Origin: Calonectria ilicicola
Lineage: Eukaryota; Ascomycota; Sordariomycetes; Hypocreales; Nectriaceae
Assembly: GCA_020809705.1 (NCBI GenBank)
Contig: CP085829.1
Location: 1,426,001-1,490,000, forward strand
Direction of reading: 5' to 3'
Length of the DNA: 64,000 nucleotides
Part shown: positions 12,111 through 24,214 of the stretch, one piece after another
How the letters are laid out: each line of letters begins with the position of its first letter
Position numbering within the stretch: the first letter of the stretch is position 1
Notes under the pieces: model-generated
What the model saw: the letters and a program-made list of their open reading frames with translations, nothing else
Databases searched by the model: none
Told to the model about the DNA's origin: nothing
Position numbers and translations under genes: made by a program

Positions 12111-14367
12111 AATGATGATCGCAACTAACGCAGGTAACCCACCATCCAGTCACGCCACGGTCAATTCCCGCGACCAACTGCAGGAATGCACTCTACTTTT
12201 ACGAAGACAACGATCATAGGCGGTCGCGTGTGACAACAAACTTCGAAATTGAAGATATTCCTGGCCCTGGAGAATTCCCAGAGCCGTCAGATAACCTCAA
12301 GTTCCGTTAGCTCCATATTCCTAGAAATGATGCCTCATTGGCCGAGGTAAGTTCCAAAGAGCTATTCCAACCTTGAACTCGACTCACACACATCTTCTAA
12401 CCACACTTCAAACTTCAAGAAATGCATGTCCAACTTGTCTAACAGTCGATTCGTGCTTTTGTTTGGCAATTCGGTTCCAATAAGGGCCAAGGAAGTGCCG
12501 ATTCATTCTCGATTTGTAGACCCAAGGTCTGATTTAAACAAACTTGGTATGTAAATCAAGATATTCGTTCAGTCTTCATCATCTAATATTGCTTCAGCGG
12601 CACCTGACGAAGCAGTACCGGAAAATATTGCGTCAGCAGCCTCTGACGAAGTGGTACCAGAAAATACTGCTTCAGCAGCATCTGACGAAGCGGTACCAGA
12701 AAATGTGATCGGGGCTCCTCGGTTGCCACTTCTTAGCCTCTATGTAGGTTCAGATCTACACGTAGTCGCTGGACACTAGAAGTTAACATGTCATCGCAGA
12801 TTCCATACCTTTCTTGGGACCTATGTGAAGAGTTTGAACGTGAGCAGAAGTCCATCCTTGATTCCACTCCAGAGACACTAGCGACATATCATCCTCGGAG
12901 ATCGCTTGATCAGTTCTATTACCCATGTATTAGAGATACAAAATCTAGAGACAGAGATCAGACCGTCTCTAAGTGGACTGGCTCCAATGGGAAAGATGGT
13001 CAAGCGGATATTGAAGTCAAAGACGACAGCATTATGGTCACGGTGGATCAACTATGGATCTAGATCCTTGATGACCGTAAGTGACCGAAACTTCTATCTC
13101 AGTTGTCCTGTGAGATATTAACCAATACAGGCTCGATTATATCAATTTTCCCATCAAATGATTATGATGTTTCAAATTCCAAATTTACTACTATTTATTC
13201 AGCGATCGTGGCCAAGTTAGAGACTTGCATCAACATCCTTGATTTGGCCTCGCTTATAGTGGGTGAATCGATCTCAGCGCCCTTTACTCCCAAAAACAAG
13301 ATGCATTGCGATCTACTGGCTATATACCGGTGGGCATTGGGGGATAAGGTGAGCGGAAACAAAAACCACTCATCCCTATGCCTTATCTAATAACGATTAC
13401 AGAGTGCCCAACAAACAGAGTGTTTTCAGGCCTTTGCGGATAACCCAGACGAAAAATACTACGGCACAGAGCTGAAACTTACCTTGCAGGTTGCTGACAT
13501 TGTTGACGAGTTAGGCATGATATTTAGTCTCATGGAGAAGCAAATAGACGTCCTTAGAACGTTTGGAAGTGCGCTTAGTGAGCTAATTCCAAAGAATGAC
13601 ACTCCGACTCATGGTGGGGGTATAAGTAATTATGTCCATCGGATGAACGTCTCAGGTACTGGATCCGTGCAAATGACAGCTTCAACGTACCTAGTCGCCA
13701 ATGGAGGTCAGTTTGATCTTATGGAGGCAAAGGGCGAGATAGCGAATCATGCCAATCGTATTGAGGGAAGTGCGGGTGATCAGTATAAAGAGGTATCACG
13801 AAACATAATAGGTTTAATGAGTGAAGTGACCAAAATCAGAGCTGACGCTGAAAAAACCCATCAAACGGTAAGACCATGATTAACATTTGCTATGATGTAT
13901 CATTACGTCTACTGATCCATTATACATGTGATATTAGCTCATAAGCTTGCTTGACCTGAAGCAAAAAGCTCCCAACTTAGCAGAAGCCCGCTCCACAACT
14001 ACGCAAGGCCAAGCAGTCATGCTATTTACTATCATCACCATCATCTTTGTAAGTATATGGCGACATATTCATCTATTAAAACAAAACAGAAGAACAGTGC
14101 TTAATCATCTAGCTCCCTCTTTCATTTTTTACATCTTACTTCGGTCAAAATGTCTCGGGGATTACTGGTGATGACAATAACCCAACCAGTGCAGAGCTTT
14201 GGAAGATTGGAGGTGGGACATTATCAAGTATAAAATTCTGATAACTCATACTGACAGAAAATAATGAACCAGGACCAATTAGCGCCGTTGTCATCCTTGT
14301 TGCACTCTTGCTTGCTCTTGGTATTTGGCTTCGTAACCGGCGGGGCCAAAAGAAGTCTCAGGTATAG
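12111..14367 (+). pseudogene. CorA-like membrane protein gene, interrupted by stop codons
   Basis: The 3' two thirds splice cleanly as join(12800..13076,13131..13348,13403..13867,13938..14048,14113..14212,14273..14367). They match the fungal CorA-like (Mg2+ transporter-like) family: HPRRSLDQFYYP, DQTVSKWTG, a VDQLW motif, a long helical region, then two membrane segments (AVMLFTIITIIFLPLSFF and PISAVVILVALLLALGIW) with YFGQN between them. Classical CorA has GMN at that place. In the conserved VDQLW-x-W segment a TAG (13061-13063) replaces the expected Trp. Upstream exons are recognisable (EIEDIPGPGEFPEPSDN, then LHIPRNDASLAE) but carry a TAG at 12308-12310, and the next exon is open in one frame while family-like words occur in another. 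The exact 5' end is unknown. The gene is very probably dead. Confidence 0.75.
12591..12707 (+). repeat. Three 39-bp tandem repeats in the CorA-like relic
   Basis: Three adjacent 39-base units start at 12591, 12630 and 12669. In the open frame each encodes ASAA(P/S)DE(A/V)VPEN plus one variable residue. The GCTTCAG at the start of unit 1 also serves as the probable splice acceptor of this exon, so repeat copies carry potential acceptors. Confidence 0.8.
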
Positions 14368-14888
14368 ACTGGGGCTGAAAAAGATGGTATCGAGTTTTGA
14401 TTGGAGTGTTCTTGCAGTGGCCGTGGTAATGACTGTGCGTCAAGGTGAGGGTTTCAGTCTTTATGGTATTTCCCATATAGTACTATAATATGGTGATTTC
14501 ATAGGCAATTGTTTTTAATATGTTCCGAATTTTCTCATCCCTTCATAATTAGCTGTGTCCGTTCCATTTTTCCAATACATCTATATCTTGCACACATTAT
14601 AAAACGTATCAAACAATTTAAAATACATCTTCAAGCCAGTACCTTCTAATTATTATCTTTGACAGTTTTCCATTTCCACACCCTGTCGAGTACTAAGAAT
14701 AAAAGCTCTCACTTATCGTACCAATTAGCCACCCTGCCAATCTTGTCTCTATATGCCCATCAAATCTCTATCCATACCATCTCTACATTCTTACGCCTCT
14801 AATAACTAACCCTTCAACACATGTTATTTAATCGTCACGCCATCGCCATATGTTCTGTTTTACGTCCTCTCCACCAAGATCCACACCA
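14368..14888. other. Intergenic between two convergent 3' ends
   Basis: AT-rich spacer between the CorA-like relic and the MFS gene on the other strand. No supported gene. Confidence 0.55.
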
Positions 14889-16532
14889 TTATTGCTGTCG
14901 CCAATTTTTACTCAGTCGCGCAATGCTAAATACCAACACTCCACCAATGATGGCAGCAGAAGCCGCTAAAGGTCAAATTAGCACCCTTCTCAGAAAAAAA
15001 GGTTCAATGCAGATATCAAAACTTACTTATCGTAAATGCCCATCCTACTCCGATGCCATCAATCATCGGGACGACACCACCAACACTACCAGCTGCAAAG
15101 CTGTATTGAACCACATATTTGCCGCTAATCACCGCGGTTCTATATACGGGTCGTGCCTCTGCACCGAATTAGCTATCGCTGAAAAAGAAGTTCAGCTAGA
15201 GGGCGCACTTACCAGCTGAATACGTATTTAGCGCACTGAACGAAGACATCAGGCCCACACCTTGCACAAAGGAGGCCACAATGGGTAGGCCCATTCCGCC
15301 AAGCTTCTTCTGCACACTCCAACCATACAACATGGTTCCAAGCGGCAATACGACAAATATTGACAGCAGACTGCTGTTTAACCTGTCCTCTGGCAGACGA
15401 GCACCGTTTCTCTTTTTAATATATCGCTTGACGGTTTGATCTGAGATCTTGCCTCCAATTGTGCTGCCAATCAAGAACCCGGCACCTGGGGCCAGGTAAA
15501 ACAATCCACTCATAAGTGGGGATGTGAGATCAAATCGCGGGTTGATCACACGTCGGACAGTGCTGAGCAAGCCATACTGGTTGAAGCTGAGCAAACCACA
15601 GGTGATATTCTACACGATTTAGCACCTGTTGAGTTTATTAAAAGAGAAAAACTTACAGCCAGAAGGATGCGAGGGAAGGTAAATTGAATAAAGACGTGCA
15701 TCGGGTTGAAGGCTGCAATCATGTCTTTGCGGGTCATGGGTGGAGGAGTCGTATCAGTGGCTTTGGGGTTTGCAACTTCGCTAGCCCTGGGGATAAAAAA
15801 GAAGGCCAGGATCAAACCAAGCAAAGACATGCCTGCTTCAACACCATAGATGACTCTCCAACTCGCATAGGTTGCAATAATACTACCGACCAATGGGGCT
15901 TCAGATTATTAGCTGTCGGCTCATCAAGAGGGACATGTCTCGGTACTAACCGATGGTGTTTGCGCTAACGCAGCTGCCGAGGAAGAAGCCCACAGCAGTG
16001 CCTCGGACCGTCTAATACATCGTTAGGGATATTTAAAATGGGAAATAGCATTGGACGCGCTTACTGGCTCAAAAATATCGGCCAGGATTGTTTGACCTGC
16101 AACCAGGAAGAAAGGACCAGTGGTTCCTCCAATGATCCACAGGGTCCCAAAGCACACCAAATTGGGGGACAAAGCAACACCAATGGAACAAGAGCACAAG
16201 ATGATGTTGGCAACGAGATATGTTGTTCGGCGACCAATAATTGTGCTAATTGGGAGCCAAATATGAGCAGAAAGAGCCATAGCAATAAATACACCAGCAT
16301 TGACAGTGTTGATGGTGGTTGTCTCCACGCCAAACCCCGCGGCAATCTCCAGCGTTGCAGGCATGATTGCAGTGCTCCAAAAAGTCATGGGCAGAGGCAT
16401 CCAGCACACGACAAACAAAATGATCCATTTTCGCCAAGACGGAATTTCCGCTACATCATCGTCAATGGCCCTCACCGGAGGGAGTGGATCCTCTGGCGAT
16501 GCCAATGTCTGAGTATTCGTCTCGGTCCCCAT
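14889..16532 (-). CDS. MFS transporter, DHA1 type
   Basis: Predicted plasma-membrane drug/proton-type efflux carrier; the substrate is unknown. Model: complement(join(14889..14965,15027..15158,15213..15609,15657..15898,15951..16011,16065..16532)), 458 residues. All five introns have GT-AG ends and keep frame. The start is MGTETNTQ; upstream in-frame sequence begins with GTG only. After a polar N-terminus come 12 expected membrane spans, with the MFS signature region IWLPISTIIGRRTTYLV after span 2 and a motif-C-like stretch (APLVGSIIATYASWR). The central loop holds SEVANPKATDTTPPP. The C-terminal half contains SPLMSGLFYLAPGAGFLIGS and the DHA1-like end VVPMIDGIGVGWAFTI. It is transcribed divergently from the Zn2Cys6 regulator at 17325, which probably controls it (inference). 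Confidence 0.85.
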
Positions 16533-17324
16533 ATTGGGTTCGTCCGGGGGGAAGCGATCGATCGATTGATTGGATGCGGGGGCGGGACACACGGACAGCA
16601 GTGCGATCGAGAGGTGTTTTCTTTTCCCCGGTTACGTGGGGAGTTTAAGCAAGACACGAGAGAATGATAGGCGGCTTCTCCCGAGTTAGCCAAGGTTAGA
16701 GGCCGAACAGCCAAGTACATATATGTCCAGACACCGCTCCCACGAGGTTTACGAAATTTTCATCCCCCAGGTCGCCATCACAATCATTAAGTGGGACCAA
16801 GGCATGCTGTGCTGCGACGTCGGATGGCCTCCCCGACTTTTGTGACTCGCAAGTGCTACGGATCAACGACGTAGGAGGTTATTCCCGGTCACCTCTTGTT
16901 AAGAAGCCGACTCTAGGCATGGCGGGAGAGAGAGAGACCGAGCTAGTTACAGGCGCCCTTCAGGAGCCCTTCAGGAGCCCCTCAGCAGCCCATTCGCTCT
17001 CGGTCAGAGCCCTGTTCGCCGCATCGGGGGCTTCCGCGCTGAGTCATCACGGCGTCTAGGCCAATTTGGCCGAGGACTGTCGGCAAAAACCTCACCAACC
17101 TCGCAAATACGCCTCACTGCCCACAAGCTCCAATTGGCACGGGACCAGCTGCCGCATTCGCATCTTTAACCTGACAATTCCCATGGCAGCGCCGCCGCTG
17201 GTTGGCTGCTGCTGCTGCTCCTGCTCAATCCGTCCTATCTAGCATTCCAATCCAATCAGTCCGTCGCCCGGCGACTAAGCCCTTCACCGCGCATCCACCC
17301 TCTCACCGAGCCCGGTCTCTTACC
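16533..17324. promoter_or_regulatory. Shared promoter of MFS transporter and Zn2Cys6 regulator
   Basis: A 790-bp region lies between the two divergent starts, GC-rich on the regulator side. It contains a CGG-type palindrome at 16819-16837 and a direct repeat CCCTTCAGGAG CCCTTCAGGAG near 16958-16979. No gene of its own is seen. Confidence 0.55.
16819..16837. promoter_or_regulatory. Candidate Zn2Cys6 binding palindrome GTCGG-N9-CCGAC
   Basis: Perfect 5-base inverted arms separated by 9 bases. Zn2Cys6 dimers typically bind inverted CGG triplets at a fixed spacing, and the neighbouring gene encodes such a factor. That this protein binds here is inference. Confidence 0.35.
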
Positions 17325-19691
17325 ATGTCGCCGGCAATGACGTCGCCCGGGCGTGCATCGGCTACTCCATCGGACGCAGAGGCCAGTAAGGATGACATTG
17401 TGTCTCAGTCTGCTCCGAGCGTCCGGCGGCCGGGACGGAAGACCAAATCAACAGCGTGAGGGCTTCCCCCCAGACTCTCAGACTCAGACCGGCCGGAATG
17501 AGACAATTGCCCCAAAAGGTGCCTCCACTTACTTACTTACTTTTCTTCCCATTGCAGGTGTCGTCGATGTCATTCTCGCAAAGTAAAATGCTCCGGAGGC
17601 ATCCCATGTGAAAACTGCCGTCACGCAGGCAAGCCCACTGAGTGTACATATCCCCGCAAGAATCGCCTCGTGAAAGTGAGCCAGCAGTACGTACTTCCTG
17701 TCCATGATGAATAAACCGTCCGCCCAAACCTGACTAAAAAAAACATCCAGGTACATTGATGACCTGGTGGCCGAGAACCAAAAGCTCCGGAATCGCGATG
17801 GAGGCCCTAGTAGCAGCCGAGCTCGCAATGACACGGCATCAAAGGATGTCTCAGCCGCCTCCACGCGGGGATCAACAGAAGTGCCGAGCAGCACCATTCA
17901 GGGGCCGTCGCTAGAAGAACGCCCCTGGTTCTTTGATATGAACATCCCCCATACGCCCGTTTTAATTGGAGAGGCATCAGACGTTGCTTTTGCGACCCGC
18001 TTCCGCCAGGCCATATCAGATGCACAGCACAACCATATTCCCAGGGTCAACTATGCAACTGATGAACGCCTGCTTGCCCTGTCTGACATTGACTGTCCCT
18101 GGCCGTTCCCATCACGTGCTCGCCTCCTTGTGAATGTCGCAATCAAGTATGTCAGCCGATGTTATCATATCGTGCGCAAGAGCCAAATCCTCGAGAGTCT
18201 CGAGCAGGCTATCCAAAACCCACAGTCGAGCGACTCGTTGCTAAAGAGCAAGTTATTTGCCCTATTTGCCATCGGCGAAATGTACTCGACAAGGACGGCT
18301 GCGGCAGAGACCAACTTTCCAGGCATGGCATACTTCGCCAGGGCAACCCGAATACTCCGTATTGTTAGTGAGCGACCTAGAATTGATGCGATTGAAATCC
18401 GACTCCTACTAGTAAGACCCCACACGAATCTCATTAACTTCCTCTACTCACTCTCTAAAGTCATTTTATTCGTTGGCGTTGAACCGGCGTTACACTGCAT
18501 ATGCTTTGGCTGGGTCAGCTGTGCGCCTCTCCGTTGTCATGGGTCTGCATCTCAACGTGCCCGAGTCCCAACTAAGAGACCCTGCTGTCCGGGAACACCG
18601 GAATCGAGTGTGGTGGACAGCATACATGTTTGACAGAATGTGGGCGTCACGACTGGGACATCCCGTTGCCATACAAGACGAGTTCATTGAAGTTGAACTG
18701 CCGTCTAATATACTGGATAATACCCACGATGATTTCATAGACTCGTCTTATCTCATCGCCAGTATCCGCCTTGCTCGACTAGCTGGACACATCAGTTATT
18801 CAATCTACACGAGGAAGCCCCAACCAACCACACTTTCCCAACGTGTCCAAGATGCGTTGAAGGATCTTCGAAGTTGGGTGGAGGAGCTTCCGGCTCATCT
18901 ACATATCGAGTCCAAGGACAGTAATACTGAGCCAAGTCCCAAACCACTGTCGCTTCATCTCTATTTTAACCAGGCAAGTGTTTTATCTAAAGCACATGTA
19001 ATACCCAGACCTTGCTAACAAATTTCAGTGCGTAATTAGTGCTACCAGGCCCATCCTGCTCCATGTTCTTCGGACCCATGTAGCTACATGGGATAGCACG
19101 CAAAGCACGGAACCCCAAGTCCCAGCCTCCGCCATGACGCTCGCTGAAGCCTGTGTCCGATGTGCTCGGCACTCTTGTCGACTCCTAGTTGAATGCTGGA
19201 TCGACGGCTCGTTTGCGACGTTTGACTACTTTTACACTCAATACTTATTCTCCGCAATCACCGTTCTCGCCGTTTCCAGTCTATTGGACTGGAAAGACAG
19301 CCGAAGCGACAGAGAGCAATTTGAATCGTCTGTTCCGTTCCTCGAGCAACTCAAGGAAACAGGCAACTTTGCAGCCGAGGAATTTTGCCAGCACATCGAT
19401 GCCACAAAGGTGAAAATGGCGGCTGCGCATGCACGCAAGGGAGACTTTTCCGTGACATATTCCGCGCCAGGTCTGATGGAATCGTCACTGGGTTCTTTCG
19501 ATGTGGGACAAAGTCTGGCAGGAGATACGGCCACAGCCGGAATGGCGCTATCGGAACCTTCCTTGCAAGAGCTATTATCGCAGCCAGTGCTGGACTTACA
19601 GTTCATCAACGCTTCAATGTACCAGGATGGCGCACCAGGGTTATATTGGCCCGAGATTTCTCCAGAGAGCTGGGGCACGGATTTCTTGTGA
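17325..19691 (+). CDS. Zn2Cys6 transcription factor with fungal-specific domain
   Basis: Nuclear regulator of 698 residues. Model: join(17325..17455,17558..17686,17751..18411,18461..18973,19029..19691). The zinc cluster is at residues 45-73 with Cys 45, 48, 55, 61, 64 and 73 (spacing 2-6-5-2-8), followed by a basic linker (TYPRKNRLVKVSQQ) and a short coiled-coil-like stretch (DDLVAENQKLRNR). The middle homology domain follows, with NRRYTAYALAGSAVRL, VMGLHLN and RNRVWWTAYMFDRMWASRLG. The start is the TTACCATG at 17325; the frame is open further upstream but without ATG. The fourth intron (18974-19028) begins GC and ends AG, with the exon junction matching the family pattern (LYFNQ/CVISATRP). 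The adjacent divergent MFS gene is the obvious candidate target. Confidence 0.88.
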
Positions 19692-20237
19692 TTATTGGAT
19701 CGAGTGTCAGTAAATGCGTTGGTTGGTTCATCAAAAGTTTAGTGTGATTTATGGGCGGAATTTTATGCAGAATGGTTTATGATGAATGGAGCGGTTACAA
19801 TGCAGATCACGCACAGGGCACATTTATTTGTACACCCCGGGAAGTAGAAAGTCGAGCAACACTGCTGCTAGCCATGTGTACTTCCAGGTTTATTAATCAA
19901 TTAAACCTAGAAAAAAACATAGATAGGCGACACACATTCTTGGGTATAACTTGATTGAAAAAAATTGTACTTTTTTTTATTTCACCACCCATCTCATTGG
20001 TCACAAGACCCAACGCCCTTGGCCAATCAAGTGGGTTGAATACAGTCCCGTGACTTGGGAGACAGTATCATGGGAGCCAAAATTTAGGTCATGTTGGGCC
20101 ACAATGATCCTTGTGGAGCAGGGTTCATATGGCATCATGCCATTGGCTGAAACACGAGCAAAACGCCCGTTAGCATCTCCCCCCTCAGCTGAGGCTGAAG
20201 AACCTTACCTACAATCCCTCATATTGTCAGTATTATC
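19692..20237. other. Intergenic
   Basis: Spacer between the regulator and the next gene on the same strand. No supported gene. Confidence 0.55.
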
Positions 20238-23200
20238 ATGGCCTCGCGCGATAAAGTCAAAACGTATCGCGTGAGGCAGCTCTCCGGTCGGCTAAAGAGG
20301 TCGAGCCATGTTGCCAGACTGCTTGCGGAGGTCTTCGACGATGTCGACCCCGAGGACATCAAAGTCTTTTCACTGGCGACTAGCCTGAACCCTCTGGAGA
20401 TCCCAGCTACAAAAGTTGCGACCGTCACCTTCAGCCACGTACCTCATCTCTTGGACAACGATGAAACTGAGTGGGTGATTCCTGGCGAGCCCCATGACCT
20501 CGTGCGGGATATCATCGTCGACATTCATTTTCAGGATTTTACACCGCTAAACGATGTTCCCCAAGATGAGCATGAACTGGAGTAAGAGACCTATCAGGGC
20601 CGAGCCACTCTTTTCTTTTTCTGCAGTTTGCTGATCCTAACCGAAATCAAGTTGCATCGCCATTTCTGGGCTGGCCAGTCACCCATTCGGCTCCTGGAAA
20701 AATCGGAGCCGTCACTCGACGTTCATGTGGCTGCGGGATCGATTGCCAAAAGAGCTGCCCAATGTGCGCAGCATCATCTATGGCTACGATACAGCTCTCA
20801 TCGATAGTGAATCTATCAAGGGCGTCGACGACATAGCGGTGGCATTCATCCGGAAAATGAAGGCGATCGGGAAATCTGGACCCTCCGCCAAGCCACTTCT
20901 TATGCTTGCCCACAGTCTTGGCGGTATCGTTCTGAAGCAGGCCATGGTCATGATGGCCCGTACAGAGGATCATAACAAGGTTATGCTGGACTCTATTCGG
21001 GGAGTCGTTTTCTTTGGTGTTCCTAACAAAGGCATGAAGGTTTCGCACCTACTTCCAATGGTACAGGATCGACCTAATGCGGATATTGTCAATCTTCTTT
21101 CCACAAAATCAGACTACCTGCAGGATTTGGATGCGCAATTTTCGGGGATCGTTCAGCACAGAGATATGGAAATATTATCAGTGTATGAAACAAGAAGGTC
21201 TCCAACAACCCAGGTAAATGCATTATGACAGTGACTACCCTACCCACATATCACTAATCCATCTTCTCACAGAAAGATTCCAAGGGCAGATGGCGTAGGG
21301 ATGGTCCGCCAGATCTTCTCGTTGACAAGTCATCTGCTATTCAGGAAAAGTCTAGTTTGGACTTGCCTGTTGACGAAGATCACTCCAATCTGGTCAAATT
21401 CGCCGCCGATGATCAAGATTGCCAAGCCATCATCGACTTCATGAACTGCGCTGCAGAAAAGACCCAAGTGTCAAAATCTAAACCTCGTGAGATCCAGTGG
21501 AATTCAGATTCATCTGATGATGAAAAAGATCCGGGAGATGATATTGTTGGTGAGTAATCCAAATGCCTTCACTTCCCTTAGAGACTGCGCGCTAACTAGA
21601 CTCTATAGTGATGAGAAATAGTCTTAATGTCGACGAGACTGGGCATCGACTAGATGAGATTGCATCACAATACAAGTCAACATTTGAGTGGATCTTCGAT
21701 GATGACGAAGTAGGATTTGCCGATTGGTTAAAAGATGACCGCGGGCTGTTCTGGATCAGTGGGAAACCTGGATCCGGCAAATCGACACTAATGAAGTTGG
21801 CCCTACAAGATTATCGAACCTTCAAATTATTCAATCTTGGTCCTCCTAAAGCGACAACAGTCATTGCTGACTACTTCTTCCACGACCGAGGGTCATCAAT
21901 GCAAAAGTCATTGGAAGGCCTTTTATCCCGCATCCTGCGTCAGTTCATGGTAGCCGAAAAGGAACTTGCATATTTGGCGCTACCATACTTCCTCTCGCGA
22001 CCGGAAGATACTCGTCAGAATTGGTCTCTCCATGACTTGCGTCAAGTACTTGAAATAATTCTGGCGCAAAAAAAGACAGACTACCGCATCCTTCTCTTCA
22101 TTGATGCATTGGATGAATTTGATGGCGAGCCCGAAACAGTCGCAGAGTTTATCAAGGATTTACTCAGAAGACGGCCAGGTTCCGGTACAAAGGTGAAGAT
22201 TTGCTGTTCCAGCAGGCCATGGAACGTCTTCAAAGATACCTTCAGCGATGCAGCCGGGTGCAAAGTCCACGAAATGACAACCGGCGATATTGAGAGGTAT
22301 ATTGACGGCAGATTCGAAACCAACACGAGCATGAAAGAAATTATGCTGCAAGAAGATTCATCTGGGGGCTCTCATATCGAGGATCTAAAAGCCGAGCTTT
22401 CAAAAAGAGCAGAAGGTGTTTTTATCTGGGTCCGACTAGTGCTGGATGAGCTCCTCAAGGCTTGCACAGACGGTGCGATGCCTCAAGAGTTGATGGAGAC
22501 GCTATCCTCGTTCCCAGACGACTTGGATAAATCATATCAGCGGCTAATTGACCGAATCCCTTCAAAATACAGATTCGAGTCTTATGCCTTGATTGAAATA
22601 GTCCTGCGGAGTAAAGACCCTTTTGGATTACGAGACCTCGGCATTGCGCTACAATGTGCTTTGGGCGACAGCCCGGAGGATTGTATCAAGCGATTACCTG
22701 CTGATCCCTATTCTGAAGAGTTCATGATATCCATGAAGCGCCGCCTGCAGAGTCGGTGCGGCGGAATGCTCGAGGTCCTGGCAGATACTACTGTTCAGTT
22801 TATGCATCAGACAGCCAAGGAGTATTTTAGCAGACCAGGATCAACCGAGGCAATTCTTGAGCACGACCGGAAGCTATCCAAGGAAAATGGATATTCATTT
22901 CTCGCGAAATTCTGGCTATCACTTGCATCAGCCCCAACAGTACATTTTGACTGGAAGGCATACATCTGGTCCATGTACAGCAAATTCGGGTATTCGCTCA
23001 AACCGCACTACCATTATGCTTACAACATTGCCTTCCACCAAAAACACCGACAAGACCGAAATTCCTACCTAAAACTCGGTGGGTTTTATTTGGATTCGTC
23101 GTCAGATCGGTGCATTGAGTATGCCTATCTTGCCGAGAGAACCACTGGCCATAGTCAGCGGGAATTCTTTGATCAGCTGGAGGATGAGGTCTTCCGGCAG

Positions 23201-24214
23201 GTTTTCCGCTGCAAGGAGTCTAAAACATCCATGCCCCGGCACGGCGAAGCCTTGCTGTCCTTTGCAGAAGCTGCAAGTCTTCGTCTTTACTTAGCTGAGG
23301 TTCGGGAATCGAGCAGAGCAAGACGAGCCAAACGAGACGAATCCAAACGAGATGAGGTCAGACGGGACGAGGCCAGACGAGACGAACCTTCAAAAGAAAA
23401 GCGATCTCGCAGGAAGGTGCATCAAGAGCCCATCGACGAAAGCTCAAGTTCGAGTGAATCAGAGCAGAGCTCGGATCATGTTGAAGAACAGGAAGAACCG
23501 AAATCATATCCAGTGCGCCAAAAGCCCATCGACATAAACCCAAGGTCGGGCAAATCACAGCACATCCGGCGTTATATTGCAGCACAGGAAGAAGCGGGAT
23601 CATACATCTCGGAATACTCCTATCCATCACCCTCGTCCTCATCGCGAAGGCGAGGCAGTTTCCAACGAGCTCCAGAAGTCCAACCAGGCAGCTACCGTTC
23701 TGGAAGCTATAAGCCACCGAGCTTAGAAAGAGTCAGGCCAAGACGAAAGAGACGAGAACCTGCGTGGCCCGAGTACGCCCCCGAGGAGCAGGGGTCTTAT
23801 AAACCCCCCCACGCCCCAGAATTGACACCTGAAGAATCACAACTGCAAAGATATGAAAGGCCTGACGAGGCATATCCAGAGCCCGAGTCCTACACAGAAC
23901 GTCAATCACCGCATTACACAACAGAGGCACCCTCTTACCCTATTCCGCGAAGACGATCAAGAAATTCAAGCAAACCACACCGATACCAGGAAGAAGGCCA
24001 TTCCTACAACCCATTCCAACAAGAAGGCCACTCTTATAACCGATACCAACAAGACGGCCACCCTTACAACCCATTCCAGCAAGAGCGGGGGTCGCAAAGA
24101 TCTCAGGCGCACTATCCTCAAGATCCTACTACATTTCGCAACAGCACTAGACATTGGGAGGAGCCAGAAGATGATGTCTTTGATGAATCATTCTATTCTC
24201 GGTCTTATTACTGA
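20238..24214 (+). CDS. NLR-like protein: lipase-like (SesB type), NACHT, low-complexity tail
   Basis: Predicted STAND signalling ATPase of 1262 residues. Model: join(20238..20581,20652..21213,21273..21549,21609..24214). Residues 1-115 resemble the short N-terminal region often preceding such proteins. Residues about 115-330 are an alpha/beta-hydrolase: IAISGLASHPFGSW and nucleophile elbow AHSLGG with Ser203. A Ser/Asp-rich linker leads to NACHT: Walker A GKPGSGKST (446-454) and Walker B ILLFIDALDE (about 556-565), then ICCSSRP and a winged-helix-like part with FMHQTAKEYFSRPG. Unusually, no ankyrin, TPR or WD repeats follow. From about residue 960 the chain is charged (RDE repeats), Ser-rich, then Tyr/Gln/Pro-rich with three decapeptide repeats. 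SesB-like NLRs are linked to fungal incompatibility and cell death; that role here is inferred from the family. Confidence 0.88.
23996..24085 (+). repeat. Three in-frame 30-bp repeats in the NLR tail
   Basis: Three adjacent units encode GH(S/P)YN(P/R)(F/Y)QQ(E/D). The DNA units differ at several third positions, so the peptide is better kept than the DNA, hinting at selection on the peptide. Confidence 0.8.

Noticed and set aside
14821..15219. 132-codon forward frame
   Set aside because: Overlaps the last exons of the MFS gene on the other strand, which splice cleanly.
16038..16667. 209-codon forward frame
   Set aside because: Antisense shadow of the first exon of the MFS transporter.
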